Shown here: piece by piece, positions 25,081 to 32,642 of the stretch | Position numbering within the stretch: position 1 is the stretch's first letter | Layout: every line of letters starts with the position of its first letter | Origin: Trichococcus shcherbakoviae | GTDB lineage: Bacteria > Bacillota > Bacilli > Lactobacillales > Aerococcaceae | DNA: 64,000 bases | NCBI RefSeq assembly: GCF_963666195.1 | Contig: NZ_OY762653.1 | Span: 186,001 to 250,000 of the forward strand | Reading direction: 5' to 3' | Made by a program: the position numbers and the translations under genes | The notes under the pieces: model-generated | Seen by the model: the letters and a program-made list of their open reading frames with translations, nothing else | What the model was told of the DNA's origin: nothing | Database searches by the model: none

Positions 25081-25961
25081 GGCAACAATTCGTCAGCTGC
25101 CGTTTCCGCCAGTTTCAGCGGATTTTCTCCGGTGTAACGTTTCGTGACTCCAGGTTCGTCGATGGAACCAGCCAAGAACGCCAAAAATTCCCATTTCCCA
25201 TCATCCAATCGATGCGCATAGCCGCCTATCGGCAAGTCGCAATTGCCATTGGCGCGATGCAGGAAGGAACGCTCCGTAAGACAAGCCAATGAAGCAGCTT
25301 CATCATTGATGCCACTAAGCAGCTCAATCAGTTGCTTGTCCTCCTCACGGCATTGGACAGCCATAATCCCTTGTCCGATCGCTGGAACACAGACTTCCGG
25401 TTCAAGCATGAGCGTATGCAGCCCCTTCAGATAGTCCATCCTTTCAAGCCCGGCTGCTGCCAGGACGATGCCGTCCAAGCCTTCTTCCTTCATCTTGCGG
25501 AGACGAGTCTCGATATTGCCGCGGATCGGCACAAACGACATGTTAGGAAATGCAGTCTTCAATTGGTTGATCCGGCGCACACTGCTGGTGCCTATCACCA
25601 AAGGCGCTGTTGTCCCTGAAAAGGGTTTGTCGTCGTTCCAGATCAAGCAATCGAGCGGATTCGCCCGCTTGGGTGTCGCGACGATCGTCAATCCTTCCGG
25701 TAACCGGGCTGGCACATCCTTGAGGCTGTGCACAGCAAAATCGATTGTCTTGTCCAACAATTGGGCCTCAACTTCCTTCACGAATACGCCTTTCCCGCCG
25801 ATTTGCGTCAAGGGCACATGAACCAGCCTGTCCCCTTTTGTGGTGATGCCGACCACTTCGACATTCACCGCGGGATCCACTCTTTTCAGAGCCTCAATGA
25901 CCAGTTCGGTTTGTTTCAGGGCCAACGCACTGCTGCGTGTCCCTACTCTTAGTGTCTTCAT
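25077..25961 (-). CDS. hemC: Hydroxymethylbilane synthase (porphobilinogen deaminase)
   Basis: A 294-residue enzyme that joins four porphobilinogens. It shows RVGTRSSALALKQTELV at the N-terminus, HSLKDVPARLPEGL, GTSSVRRINQL and RGNIETRLRK. RANGNCDLPIGGYA near residue 240 holds the cysteine for the dipyrromethane cofactor. The length is slightly under the usual 305-315. It lies 61 bases after nirC and overlaps hemD by four bases. With hemD and cobA it forms the siroheme branch for NirB. The ribosome site GGGAGG is strong. Confidence 0.95.
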   Translation of the reverse strand: MKTLRVGTRSSALALKQTELVIEALKRVDPAVNVEVVGITTKGDRLVHVPLTQIGGKGVFVKEVEAQLLDKTIDFAVHSLKDVPARLPEGLTIVATPKRANPLDCLIWNDDKPFSGTTAPLVIGTSSVRRINQLKTAFPNMSFVPIRGNIETRLRKMKEEGLDGIVLAAAGLERMDYLKGLHTLMLEPEVCVPAIGQGIMAVQCREEDKQLIELLSGINDEAASLACLTERSFLHRANGNCDLPIGGYAHRLDDGKWEFLAFLAGSIDEPGVTKRYTGENPLKLAETAADELLP

Positions 25962-26022
25962 GCAGCGACCTCCCTTCTTTCACTATTATAGAGGACTTTC
26001 GCTTGTAATCAAACGGATATCT

Positions 26023-26796
26023 TTACTTCTGCATACCGATTCTGTATGCCATGAAATAAAGCCCGCCCATGAAGAAACCGCCTCCTACCAGGTTTCCGAT
26101 CCAGACGATGCTGATGTTCAGCATAAATTCCGCCCAAGTCGCCCCACCGGCAAAAATCCCTGCCGGAATCAAGAACATGTTTGCGACGACATGCTGATAA
26201 CCAGCAATCACAAAAGCCATGATCGGCAGAAAAGTGCCGAAGATTTTCCCGATGAAATCCTTGGCTGCATAGTTCATGTAAACGCCCGTGCAGACCAAGA
26301 TGTTGCAGGCAACCGAAGAGAAGAACAATTGAACGGGTGCCACGTCGATACGGCCTCTGGCGACAGCAATCGTCCTATCGATAAACGCTCCTTGCAGCGT
26401 TCCGGACAGGTATCCAAAGAAGTAGGCTACAAAAAGGGCTCCGATCAAGTTGAACAGTGTGACGACCGCCATGTTCTTCAGCCATGATTTTCCGGATATT
26501 TCTTTTGCGAACAACGCAAGTGATACGGACAACATATTCCCCGTCACCAATTCACCGCCCACCAACAGCAGGCAGATGAGTCCGACCGGAAAAACCATCG
26601 CCCCCAATAAGTTGACGAGCGTGCCCCACTCAGCCGGCATCGATCCCATCGTGCGGATCATGGCAACACCCGCCAGTCCGATGAAGACACCGGCCATGAT
26701 ACCCAATGCAGCCATCGTCATGATACTGTAATCGGCTTTATGTTTGCCTCTTAGAATGGCTTCTTCTAATAATTCTTTCGGGCTCAATGCTCCCAT
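26023..26796 (-). CDS. nirC: Formate/nitrite transporter family channel
   Basis: A 257-residue pentameric channel protein of the FNT family with six membrane helices. The N-terminus is SPKELLEEAILRGKHKADYSI; MAALGIMAGVFIGLAGVAMI is the first helix. KSWLKNMAVVTLFNLIGALFVAYFFGYLSG and the C-terminal NISIVWIGNLVGGGFFMGGLYF follow FNT order, and the central pore His is not evident. Placed between cobA and hemC in the nirBD operon, it most likely carries nitrite in (NirC) rather than formate (FocA). It overlaps cobA by 13 bases, with AAGGTGAAG as ribosome site inside cobA. Confidence 0.9.
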   Translation of the reverse strand: MGALSPKELLEEAILRGKHKADYSIMTMAALGIMAGVFIGLAGVAMIRTMGSMPAEWGTLVNLLGAMVFPVGLICLLLVGGELVTGNMLSVSLALFAKEISGKSWLKNMAVVTLFNLIGALFVAYFFGYLSGTLQGAFIDRTIAVARGRIDVAPVQLFFSSVACNILVCTGVYMNYAAKDFIGKIFGTFLPIMAFVIAGYQHVVANMFLIPAGIFAGGATWAEFMLNISIVWIGNLVGGGFFMGGLYFMAYRIGMQK

Positions 26797-27755
26797 AATG
26801 GCTTCACCTTTTCCGCTTCATATATATTTTTTGCTGCTGCATCATCAAAGATGATGGTATCGAAATGCTGTTCCGCCAAGTAGTGGATGTTTACAGCATC
26901 AAAGCGACGGTCGCGCCCTTCGCCTACTTGCATCCACCAGACATCCGCGCCCTTTTGCGTCTGTTCAAGCAAGGCTGCCATAACTGGTTTCCGGGTTGAG
27001 ACGTACAGCTTAGAGTCGCCTTTTTCAGGCAAGTCAGAAAACCAATCGAAGCGTTCCCCGGCGTGGACGACTTCACCCAGGATGATCATGGCCGGATTCT
27101 CGATTTTGGTTTCGCTGATTTTTTGCCTGATGTCTGCAAGCGTTCCTTGTATTTTCGACTGTCTTCCGTATGTACCCCATTGGGTTATCAGGATGGGCAT
27201 TTCCGCTTTCAGCCCTTGTTCCAAGGCAGCCTCCACGAAGCGATCGAGCGCCTCCACACCCATATAAAGGCATACGGTCTGGCCATTCAATAATTGCTGG
27301 AAAGTGTTTTTCTCGTTATCGATCAATCTGCCTGTCGTGAAAGTCACCGAAGTGGCTATGCCTCTTTGAGTCAGCGAAATCCCGCTGTAGCTGGCTGTTC
27401 CGCTGGCGGCAGTGATTCCCGGCGTGATGTCGAAATTGACCCCTGCCGCTTGGCAAGCCTCCAATTCTTCAGTCATGCGCCCGAAGATGGCTGGATCGCC
27501 GCCTTTCAGACGTACGACAGAATCATGGGATGCGGCGGTTTCGATCAGTTTCGCATTGATTTCTGTTTGCTTGATCGATTTCCGATCAGGTGTTTTGCCG
27601 ACATAGATGAAAAGGCAATCCTCCTTGCAATGAAAGAGCAGCAATGGATTTACCAACCGATCATAGATGACCGCATCGGCGTGCTGCAACAGTCGCACAC
27701 CTTTTGCAGTCATCAATTCCGGATCACCCGGTCCGGCACCTACGAAATGGATCAT
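26784..27755 (-). CDS. cobA: Uroporphyrinogen-III C-methyltransferase with a C-terminal extension
   Basis: A 323-residue enzyme. Residues 1 to about 240 are a complete SUMT domain: FVGAGPGDPELMTAKGVRLL, RLKGGDPAIFGR, TPGITAASGTASYSGI, and ITQWGT. It methylates uroporphyrinogen III twice with S-adenosylmethionine to precorrin-2, the first step of siroheme. The last 80 or so residues (from LYVSTRKPVMAALLEQ) are not part of SUMT. They vaguely resemble the first half-domain of a HemD, and may be the remnant of a CobA-HemD fusion; a full hemD is also present in the operon. The start overlaps the nirD stop by four bases. Confidence 0.93.
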   Translation of the reverse strand: MIHFVGAGPGDPELMTAKGVRLLQHADAVIYDRLVNPLLLFHCKEDCLFIYVGKTPDRKSIKQTEINAKLIETAASHDSVVRLKGGDPAIFGRMTEELEACQAAGVNFDITPGITAASGTASYSGISLTQRGIATSVTFTTGRLIDNEKNTFQQLLNGQTVCLYMGVEALDRFVEAALEQGLKAEMPILITQWGTYGRQSKIQGTLADIRQKISETKIENPAMIILGEVVHAGERFDWFSDLPEKGDSKLYVSTRKPVMAALLEQTQKGADVWWMQVGEGRDRRFDAVNIHYLAEQHFDTIIFDDAAAKNIYEAEKVKPLWEH

Positions 27756-28069
27756 ATTGAAGCGCCCTTCAGGTAAATGTCCCCGTCTTCAAGCAACAGC
27801 TCATATACCTTCAATTGGCCTTCGTCGGGGTCCTGGATGCGTCCATCAAGCAAGGATATTTTATAATCCCGCAGCGGTTCGTAGAGGTATTCACCTGATA
27901 CGGTCCCTTCCAGGACAGGTCCGCCAGTCAATGGGCAATAATCTTCGATGGCCGTGATGCGGCCGTCTGATAGTTGGAAAAGGGCAATCTTTTGGTTCCC
28001 GATCGATACGGATCGTCCAATCTGCGGAAGCAAAGCATCTGCTGTGGTCAAAAATATTTTTTTTGTCAT
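27752..28069 (-). CDS. nirD: Nitrite reductase (NADH) small subunit
   Basis: A 105-residue Rieske-fold protein that partners NirB. It has the beta-rich NirD pattern (IGNQKIALFQLSDGRITAIEDYCPLTGGPVLEG, then LYEPLRDYKISLLDGR) and, like other NirD proteins, lacks the Cys and His ligands for an iron-sulfur cluster. Start ATG 28067-28069 is chosen because GGTGGGTG lies five bases before it; a GTG nine bases upstream would overlap nirB. It follows nirB directly, with one base between, and overlaps cobA by four. Confidence 0.93.
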   Translation of the reverse strand: MTKKIFLTTADALLPQIGRSVSIGNQKIALFQLSDGRITAIEDYCPLTGGPVLEGTVSGEYLYEPLRDYKISLLDGRIQDPDEGQLKVYELLLEDGDIYLKGASI

Positions 28070-28070
28070 C

Positions 28071-30494
28071 TTAATCACCCACCGTCACAAGTTCTCTTCT
28101 GTCTATCGAATACAATTTTTCTTGGATGTCGCGGTCGCCGACAATTTCATGCCATGGATCTTTCCGTTTCACTGCTGTTGCGACATCCAATGCTTCAATC
28201 AAGTCTTTCCGTTTTGCAGCATCGCTCAGGATATGCTTGACTGCTTCAAATCCTAGACGTTCAACCCATGGAGCAGTCCTTTCGGCATAAATGCCTGTTT
28301 CGCGATAATACTGCAGCAAAGCGCCACAATATTCGATAACTTCTTCTTCCGTTTCCACGGTCGTAAGCAACTGCGCTTCCTTGACTTCAGTACCGCCATT
28401 TCCGCCGATATAGATCTGATAGCCGTTCTCCACACAGATGATGCCGAAATCCTTCACGCCGGATTCTACGCAGCTGCGCGGACAAGCCGATACGCCAACT
28501 TTGAATTTGTGCGGTGTGTCGATGAACTCAAAGCGTTCTTCCAACTTGATGCCAAGCCCCATCGAATCCTGGGTACCAAATCTGCAGAAGTTCTTCCCTA
28601 CGCAAGTTTTGACAGAGCGGAAAGCTTTCGCATAAGCCTGTGCTGAAACCATGTCCAATTCTTTCCAGATGGCCGGAAGGTCCTGCTTCTTGACACCGTA
28701 AAGTCCGATCCGTTGGCTGCCTGTGACTTTCACTAATGGCACGCTGTATTTTTCGGCTACTTTGGCAATCTGCAGCAATTGTTGTGGATTCGTTTGGCCT
28801 CCCCTCATTCTCGGAATGACCGAGAACGTTCCGTCCTTTTGGATATTGGCATGCATGCGCTCGTTCACATAGCGTGATTGGCGCTCATCTTTGTGTTCAG
28901 TCGGGAAGGCGACATTCAAATAGAAATTGACTGCCGGTCTGCATTTCGCGCAGCCCTCAGGATTTGAAAAGTGAAGTTCCCTGAATACATCCGAACTTGT
29001 CGTCAGATGCTTCGCATAGATCTGCGTCATGACTTGGTCCCTGTTCAAATCCGTGCAGGAACAGATGCCTGTTGAAGCTGTGACGCCCTCGCCAAGCTCG
29101 TGTTCCAACAAAGTCTGGACTTGCGGCTTGCATTTTCCGCAACTGGTTCCGGCTTTGGTGACTTTTCCGACTTCAGCTACATTTGTCAAGCCTTTGTCGC
29201 GGATGCCTCTGATGATGTCGCCTTTCGTGACGCCGTTGCAGCCGCAGACGGTCTCGTCATCATCCCAAGAAACGACATCGTCGCTTCCTGCTTCTTCACC
29301 TGCGGCCTGCAGGATCGCGATTGATTGCAGATCAGCGATTTCCTGGCCTTTTTTCATCATGTTGTAGTATCGGTTTCCGTCCGCTGTTTCGCCGTAGAGG
29401 ACGATCCCCTCGATGCGGTTGTCCTTGATGAACACTTTTTTGTAGTTTCTGTTGACGCCATCGAATGCTTCGATGCTCTGCATCCCTTCAGTGTCCATGA
29501 TGTTCCCTGCCGAATACAGATCGCATCCGGAAACTTTCAAGGAAGTGAACGTCTTGGATCCCTGGTATGGTTTGGCTTCGATGCCGGTCAATACGTCGGC
29601 CAATACTTTCCCTTGTTCAAACAAGGGGGCAACCAATCCGTAGGTTTTTCCGTCATGCTCGACACATTCACCGATTGCGTAGATCTCCGGCAGATTGGTT
29701 TCCATGAAGTCATTCACGACAATCCCGCGGTTTACTTCCAGCCCGGCTTCGCGCGCCAATTCGGCAGCTGGTCGGATTCCGATCGACATGACGACAAGAT
29801 CCGTATCAATCGTGGTGCCGTCCTTGAAGCGCAGTCCGGTGACGCGCTCGTCACCCAATATTTCGGTTGTAGCGTATTCCAGCAGGAATTTCAGTCCCTG
29901 TGCCTCCAGGTCCCCCTGCAACAATTTCCCTGCTCTTTCGTCCAATTGCGTTTCCATCAACCATTTGGCCAAATGGACTATGGTGACATCCATTCCCTGC
30001 AGCTGAAGGCCTTTCGCGGCTTCCAGCCCAAGCAAACCGCCGCCGATGACGACAGCTTTCTTGTGTTTGCCTGCAGCTTCCATCATTTCAGCCGTATCAT
30101 CGATAGTGCGGAAAGCGACTACGCCGTGTTTCTGCGAACCGGGTATCGGCAAAATGAATGGATGGGAACCTGTGGCAAAAACCAATTTATCGTAAGGGAT
30201 CTTCAGCCCTTTTTCGCATGTTACGGTTTTGTTCGCTGTATCGACGCCGACCGCCGGATCCTCATTGATCAACGTGATATTGTTCTCTTCGTACCATGTA
30301 TATGGATTGGTGATGATTTCATCCACCGTCATTTTATTCTGTAGCACATTGGACAGCATGATACGATTGTAATTCGGGTAGCATTCCTTCCCGATGATCG
30401 TGATATCATAGCGTTCCGGATCCCTTTCCAGAATTTCTTCAACCAAACGAACCCCTGCCATACCGTTTCCGATCAAGACCAAATGTTCTCTCAT
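28071..30494 (-). CDS. nirB: Nitrite reductase (NADH) large subunit
   Basis: An 807-residue siroheme enzyme that reduces nitrite to ammonium with NADH in the cytoplasm. The N-terminal FAD/NAD part has LVLIGNGMAGVRLVEEIL and VIGGGLLGLEAAKGL. A BFD-like [2Fe-2S] domain near residue 415 has CGCNGVTKGDI and CGKCKPQVQTLL, followed by a second similar region (CSCTDLNRDQV, CAKCRP). The sulfite/nitrite-reductase half has the siroheme/4Fe-4S ligands CVGKNFC and CPRSC near residues 630-680. Length fits the family. It leads the operon nirB-nirD-cobA-nirC-hemC-hemD. The promoter region carries a possible NreC site and a separate palindrome. Confidence 0.96.
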   Translation of the reverse strand: MREHLVLIGNGMAGVRLVEEILERDPERYDITIIGKECYPNYNRIMLSNVLQNKMTVDEIITNPYTWYEENNITLINEDPAVGVDTANKTVTCEKGLKIPYDKLVFATGSHPFILPIPGSQKHGVVAFRTIDDTAEMMEAAGKHKKAVVIGGGLLGLEAAKGLQLQGMDVTIVHLAKWLMETQLDERAGKLLQGDLEAQGLKFLLEYATTEILGDERVTGLRFKDGTTIDTDLVVMSIGIRPAAELAREAGLEVNRGIVVNDFMETNLPEIYAIGECVEHDGKTYGLVAPLFEQGKVLADVLTGIEAKPYQGSKTFTSLKVSGCDLYSAGNIMDTEGMQSIEAFDGVNRNYKKVFIKDNRIEGIVLYGETADGNRYYNMMKKGQEIADLQSIAILQAAGEEAGSDDVVSWDDDETVCGCNGVTKGDIIRGIRDKGLTNVAEVGKVTKAGTSCGKCKPQVQTLLEHELGEGVTASTGICSCTDLNRDQVMTQIYAKHLTTSSDVFRELHFSNPEGCAKCRPAVNFYLNVAFPTEHKDERQSRYVNERMHANIQKDGTFSVIPRMRGGQTNPQQLLQIAKVAEKYSVPLVKVTGSQRIGLYGVKKQDLPAIWKELDMVSAQAYAKAFRSVKTCVGKNFCRFGTQDSMGLGIKLEERFEFIDTPHKFKVGVSACPRSCVESGVKDFGIICVENGYQIYIGGNGGTEVKEAQLLTTVETEEEVIEYCGALLQYYRETGIYAERTAPWVERLGFEAVKHILSDAAKRKDLIEALDVATAVKRKDPWHEIVGDRDIQEKLYSIDRRELVTVGD

Positions 30495-30525
30495 TTGCGC
30501 ACCCTCTTCTATTCGTTGTTATAAA

Positions 30526-30549
30526 ATTCACAATAAAGGATTTGTGAAT
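30526..30549. promoter_or_regulatory. Perfect inverted repeat in the nirB promoter
   Basis: ATTCACAA, eight bases, then TTGTGAAT: a perfect 8-base inverted repeat about 32 bases before the nirB start. On the minus strand one arm overlaps a likely -35 (TTCACA), with TTATAA 18 bases further as a -10. It could bind a redox or CRP/FNR-type regulator. The half-sites resemble Rex boxes but in the opposite orientation. Confidence 0.5.
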
Positions 30550-30559
30550 CATTTAATAT

Positions 30560-30573
30560 TAGGGAAACGCCTA
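30560..30573. promoter_or_regulatory. Possible NreC binding site upstream of nirB
   Basis: TAGGG-AAAC-GCCTA, a near-palindrome one base from the TAGGG-N4-CCCTA pattern I recall for staphylococcal NreC. It lies just upstream of the predicted -35, as expected for an activator. Confidence 0.5.
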
Positions 30574-30604
30574 TGTTTTAAAGAATGCCATAATTTGGAC
30601 AAAG

Positions 30605-30856
30605 AATGTTGAGTGCGGGTGCAACGTGGAAAGCAAAGGAGAATCCGGCTCCGGTAAGAGCTGCCTACCTCCGGTCAAAGGCAAGCCGGCCGGAGGTACT
30701 GTCGCGTTCACCATGCTCAGCTCCGATTAAGCTGTCTTCGCCCGAGGACAGCACGTATAAGCGCCGTTACCTCCGGCGAACGGGCGCTCGTCGGAGTGCC
30801 GGTATCGAACCACCTGTTTTCCCCTTGGTCATCCACGCTCCGCAACTCCCCCGCAA
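30605..30856. other. GC-rich, highly structured non-coding stretch between sirC and nirB
   Basis: No coding frame of either strand is convincing here. The stretch contains at least four successive hairpins: GCTC/GAGC (about 30648-30662), TACCTCCGG / CCGGAGGTA (about 30665-30698, nine perfect pairs), GCTGTC / GACAGC (about 30731-30752), and AGCGCCGTT / AACGGGCGCT (about 30760-30788). The motif ACCTCCGG or its complement occurs three times. It is clearly richer in G+C than the flanks. It may be a structured RNA, an untranslated leader of nirB, or a repetitive intergenic element; none of these can be proven from one copy. Confidence 0.5.
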
Positions 30857-30884
30857 CAAAAAAACTCAAGCACTAGGCTTGAGT
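30857..30884 (-). terminator. Intrinsic terminator of the nreABC-sirBC operon
   Basis: The eight-base stem ACTCAAGC / GCTTGAGT is followed on the minus strand by eight U residues. It overlaps the sirC stop codon. Confidence 0.88.
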
Positions 30885-31322
30885 CGGATTTATTATTTCG
30901 GCTATTTCATGAAGTATCTGTTTGGCTTTCCGGGGATCGTTCCCGTAAGTGGAGACGGCCACCAGGTAGTCATGCTGGCGCAGCGTAGCAAGATTGATAA
31001 AGTCACTGTTGTTGCGGTCGGTCGTGTCGTTCAGGAACTGATTCGGTCCGATTTCCGACCTTACTGCTTTATTTGTAGCCGGATCATCCGTGCAGATGAA
31101 GATGAAGGTTGCATCATCAAGATCGCCGGATTTGTATGCCCGCCTGTCCAGCAATACTTTGCTGCTTTCAGCCCACTCCAAAATTTCCGGACTGACGGCA
31201 GGCGCGACGACAGTCGGCTGGGCACCGCAACGGATCAATTCCTGCAATTTCCGCGTAGCGATCCTGCCGCCGCCGACCACCACTACTTTTCGTTTGCTGA
31301 TGTCGACCATCATCGGATACAT
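30873..31322 (-). CDS. sirC: Precorrin-2 dehydrogenase (siroheme synthase NAD-binding protein)
   Basis: A 149-residue protein limited to the Rossmann part: SKRKVVVVGGGRIATRKLQELI is the NAD-binding start, followed by VVAPAVSPEILEWAESSK and ATFIFICTDDPATNKAV, all typical of CysG-N/SirC/YlnF. It oxidises precorrin-2 to sirohydrochlorin. Full-length relatives have 50-60 more C-terminal residues for dimerisation; this one ends soon after STYGNDPRKAKQI and may be a short form. It overlaps sirB by 13 bases and is the last gene of the operon. Confidence 0.9.
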   Translation of the reverse strand: MYPMMVDISKRKVVVVGGGRIATRKLQELIRCGAQPTVVAPAVSPEILEWAESSKVLLDRRAYKSGDLDDATFIFICTDDPATNKAVRSEIGPNQFLNDTTDRNNSDFINLATLRQHDYLVAVSTYGNDPRKAKQILHEIAEIINPTQA

Positions 31323-32002
31323 CCGGCATCCTCCAACCGTTCCTTAAGGGCTTTATGGACGGCTTCTGCATCAAGCAACTGTTCCAGCAACACATCCTGA
31401 GGCCGGTTTTTTTCGAACCAAAAACCTATTTTTTTTGCCAAGTAACCATCTGTAAAGAACAGCCGTTGCACAATGTAGGGGAGTTCTCCGGAAATCGCCT
31501 GATAATGCGGTTCCCCCAGATGATTCGTAGCGAAGACATCCCTCCCCAAATCTGATCTCAAGGCAGCAGCAATCCTTTCCAGTTGTTCGCCAGGTTCAGG
31601 ATAATGGGTCGTTCCGTGAGCGACCAACATGATCGGAAACGTCGGGTGTGTCTCTGCAGCTTCCTGCAACCGGTCTTTCAGCCAGTCGTATACAGCTTTC
31701 GTTGTCCCCAGTGTCTCGCAGATTTCAAACGGAACCCCAGCGCACGCCTGCATGCGTTGCGGGATGTCCTCCCGAGCGTGCGTAGCCGGGAAAAGCAGCA
31801 CTGGAACGACAATTATTTTGTCCACCTTTTGTTTTTCCAGCTCCCTGACAGCATCCTCCAACGTATGCTGTTGCCCTTCCAGCATACCGATCGCTTGGGG
31901 CAAATCCAAGGTGTCACTGAAATCTTTGACGATATCATAAAGTTTTTGCGGGATACTTGTCTTTCTGCCGTGCAGCACGTACATAATTCCGATTTTCATC
32001 AT
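31310..32002 (-). CDS. sirB: Sirohydrochlorin chelatase (CbiX/SirB type)
   Basis: A 230-residue class II chelatase with two repeats of the CbiX fold. The first has MYVLHGRKT and ILVVPVLLFPATHAREDIP-type wording (VDKIIVVPVLLFPATH). The second has MLVAHGTTHYPEPGEQ and PYIVQRLFFTDGYLAKKIG. The His residues of HGRKT and AHGTT are the expected metal ligands. It inserts Fe2+ into sirohydrochlorin to give siroheme (Co2+ is possible in CbiX enzymes, but no cobalamin genes are seen). It starts seven bases after nreC. AGGAGG lies six bases before the second of two adjacent ATGs, which may be the true start (31999). Confidence 0.88.
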   Translation of the reverse strand: MMKIGIMYVLHGRKTSIPQKLYDIVKDFSDTLDLPQAIGMLEGQQHTLEDAVRELEKQKVDKIIVVPVLLFPATHAREDIPQRMQACAGVPFEICETLGTTKAVYDWLKDRLQEAAETHPTFPIMLVAHGTTHYPEPGEQLERIAAALRSDLGRDVFATNHLGEPHYQAISGELPYIVQRLFFTDGYLAKKIGFWFEKNRPQDVLLEQLLDAEAVHKALKERLEDAGCIR

Positions 32003-32009
32003 ATTCCTC

Positions 32010-32642
32010 CTAGAAATCGACCAAATGATTTTTCACACTATAACGCAAAAGATCAGCATAGCTGTCGACCTTCAGTTTTTTTCTAATGTTTGCTTTATGA
32101 ACTTCTACCGTTTTGACGGAAATGAACAGTTTTTCGGCTATGTCCCTGTTGTTGTATCCCAAAGCGACGAGCGGCAGGACCTCTTTTTCCCGTTTCGAAA
32201 GACTGGCATAGAGGCTGTCGCCCTGAAAAGTGTCCAGCTCATCAAGCTTGTCGGTTGGATAACCACTGTAATAACGTTGGTTGGCATGGACTTTCCGGAT
32301 GCCTTCCAGCAAGATGTCGTCGGTTGTGCTTTTGAGGATGAAACCATCTGCTCCTGCATTCAACGCTTCCCTCACGTAGCTTTCTTCATCATGCATCGTC
32401 AACACGATCACTTTGATCTCCGGATGCGTTTCTTTGATCCGGCGCGTCGTATGCAAACCGTTTTCCCCTGGAGGCATGCTGATGTCCATCAACACCAGAT
32501 CCGCCTGCGTATTTTCCAGCTTCATGAAAACTTCGTTGCCGTCAGCGGCGTCACCGACGACCTCCATATCTGGTTGCGCATTCAACATGAAGGTCAGCGC
32601 GTTGCGCACCAGCGCATGGTCGTCTGCAATTATGATTTTCAT
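32010..32642 (-). CDS. nreC: Response regulator, NarL/LuxR family
   Basis: A 210-residue regulator. The receiver domain has acidic residues D7-D8 and phospho-acceptor Asp53 in LVLMDISMPP. The C-terminal LuxR-type HTH is LSKREKEVLPLVALGYNNRDIAEKLFISVKTVEVHKANIRKKL. It overlaps the nreB stop by four bases, and is followed by sirB after seven bases. In staphylococci NreC activates nitrate and nitrite reductase genes under anaerobiosis; the nirB promoter at 30560-30573 carries a compatible site. Confidence 0.93.
   Translation of the reverse strand: MKIIIADDHALVRNALTFMLNAQPDMEVVGDAADGNEVFMKLENTQADLVLMDISMPPGENGLHTTRRIKETHPEIKVIVLTMHDEESYVREALNAGADGFILKSTTDDILLEGIRKVHANQRYYSGYPTDKLDELDTFQGDSLYASLSKREKEVLPLVALGYNNRDIAEKLFISVKTVEVHKANIRKKLKVDSYADLLRYSVKNHLVDF

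Noticed and set aside
29325-30344. Plus-strand open frame of 339 codons inside nirB
   Set aside because: Antisense shadow of nirB, which has the full set of cofactor motifs. Long antisense frames are common in this codon usage.
30798-30820. tRNA-like T-arm (GGTTCGATACC on the minus strand)
   Set aside because: The T-stem has a mismatch, and no D-arm, anticodon arm or full acceptor stem fits around it. Treated as chance similarity within a structured region.
30606-31400. Plus-strand open frame of 264 codons
   Set aside because: It runs through the structured non-coding stretch and then antisense to sirC and sirB, which have clear family motifs. The translation has no protein-like pattern and no ribosome site.
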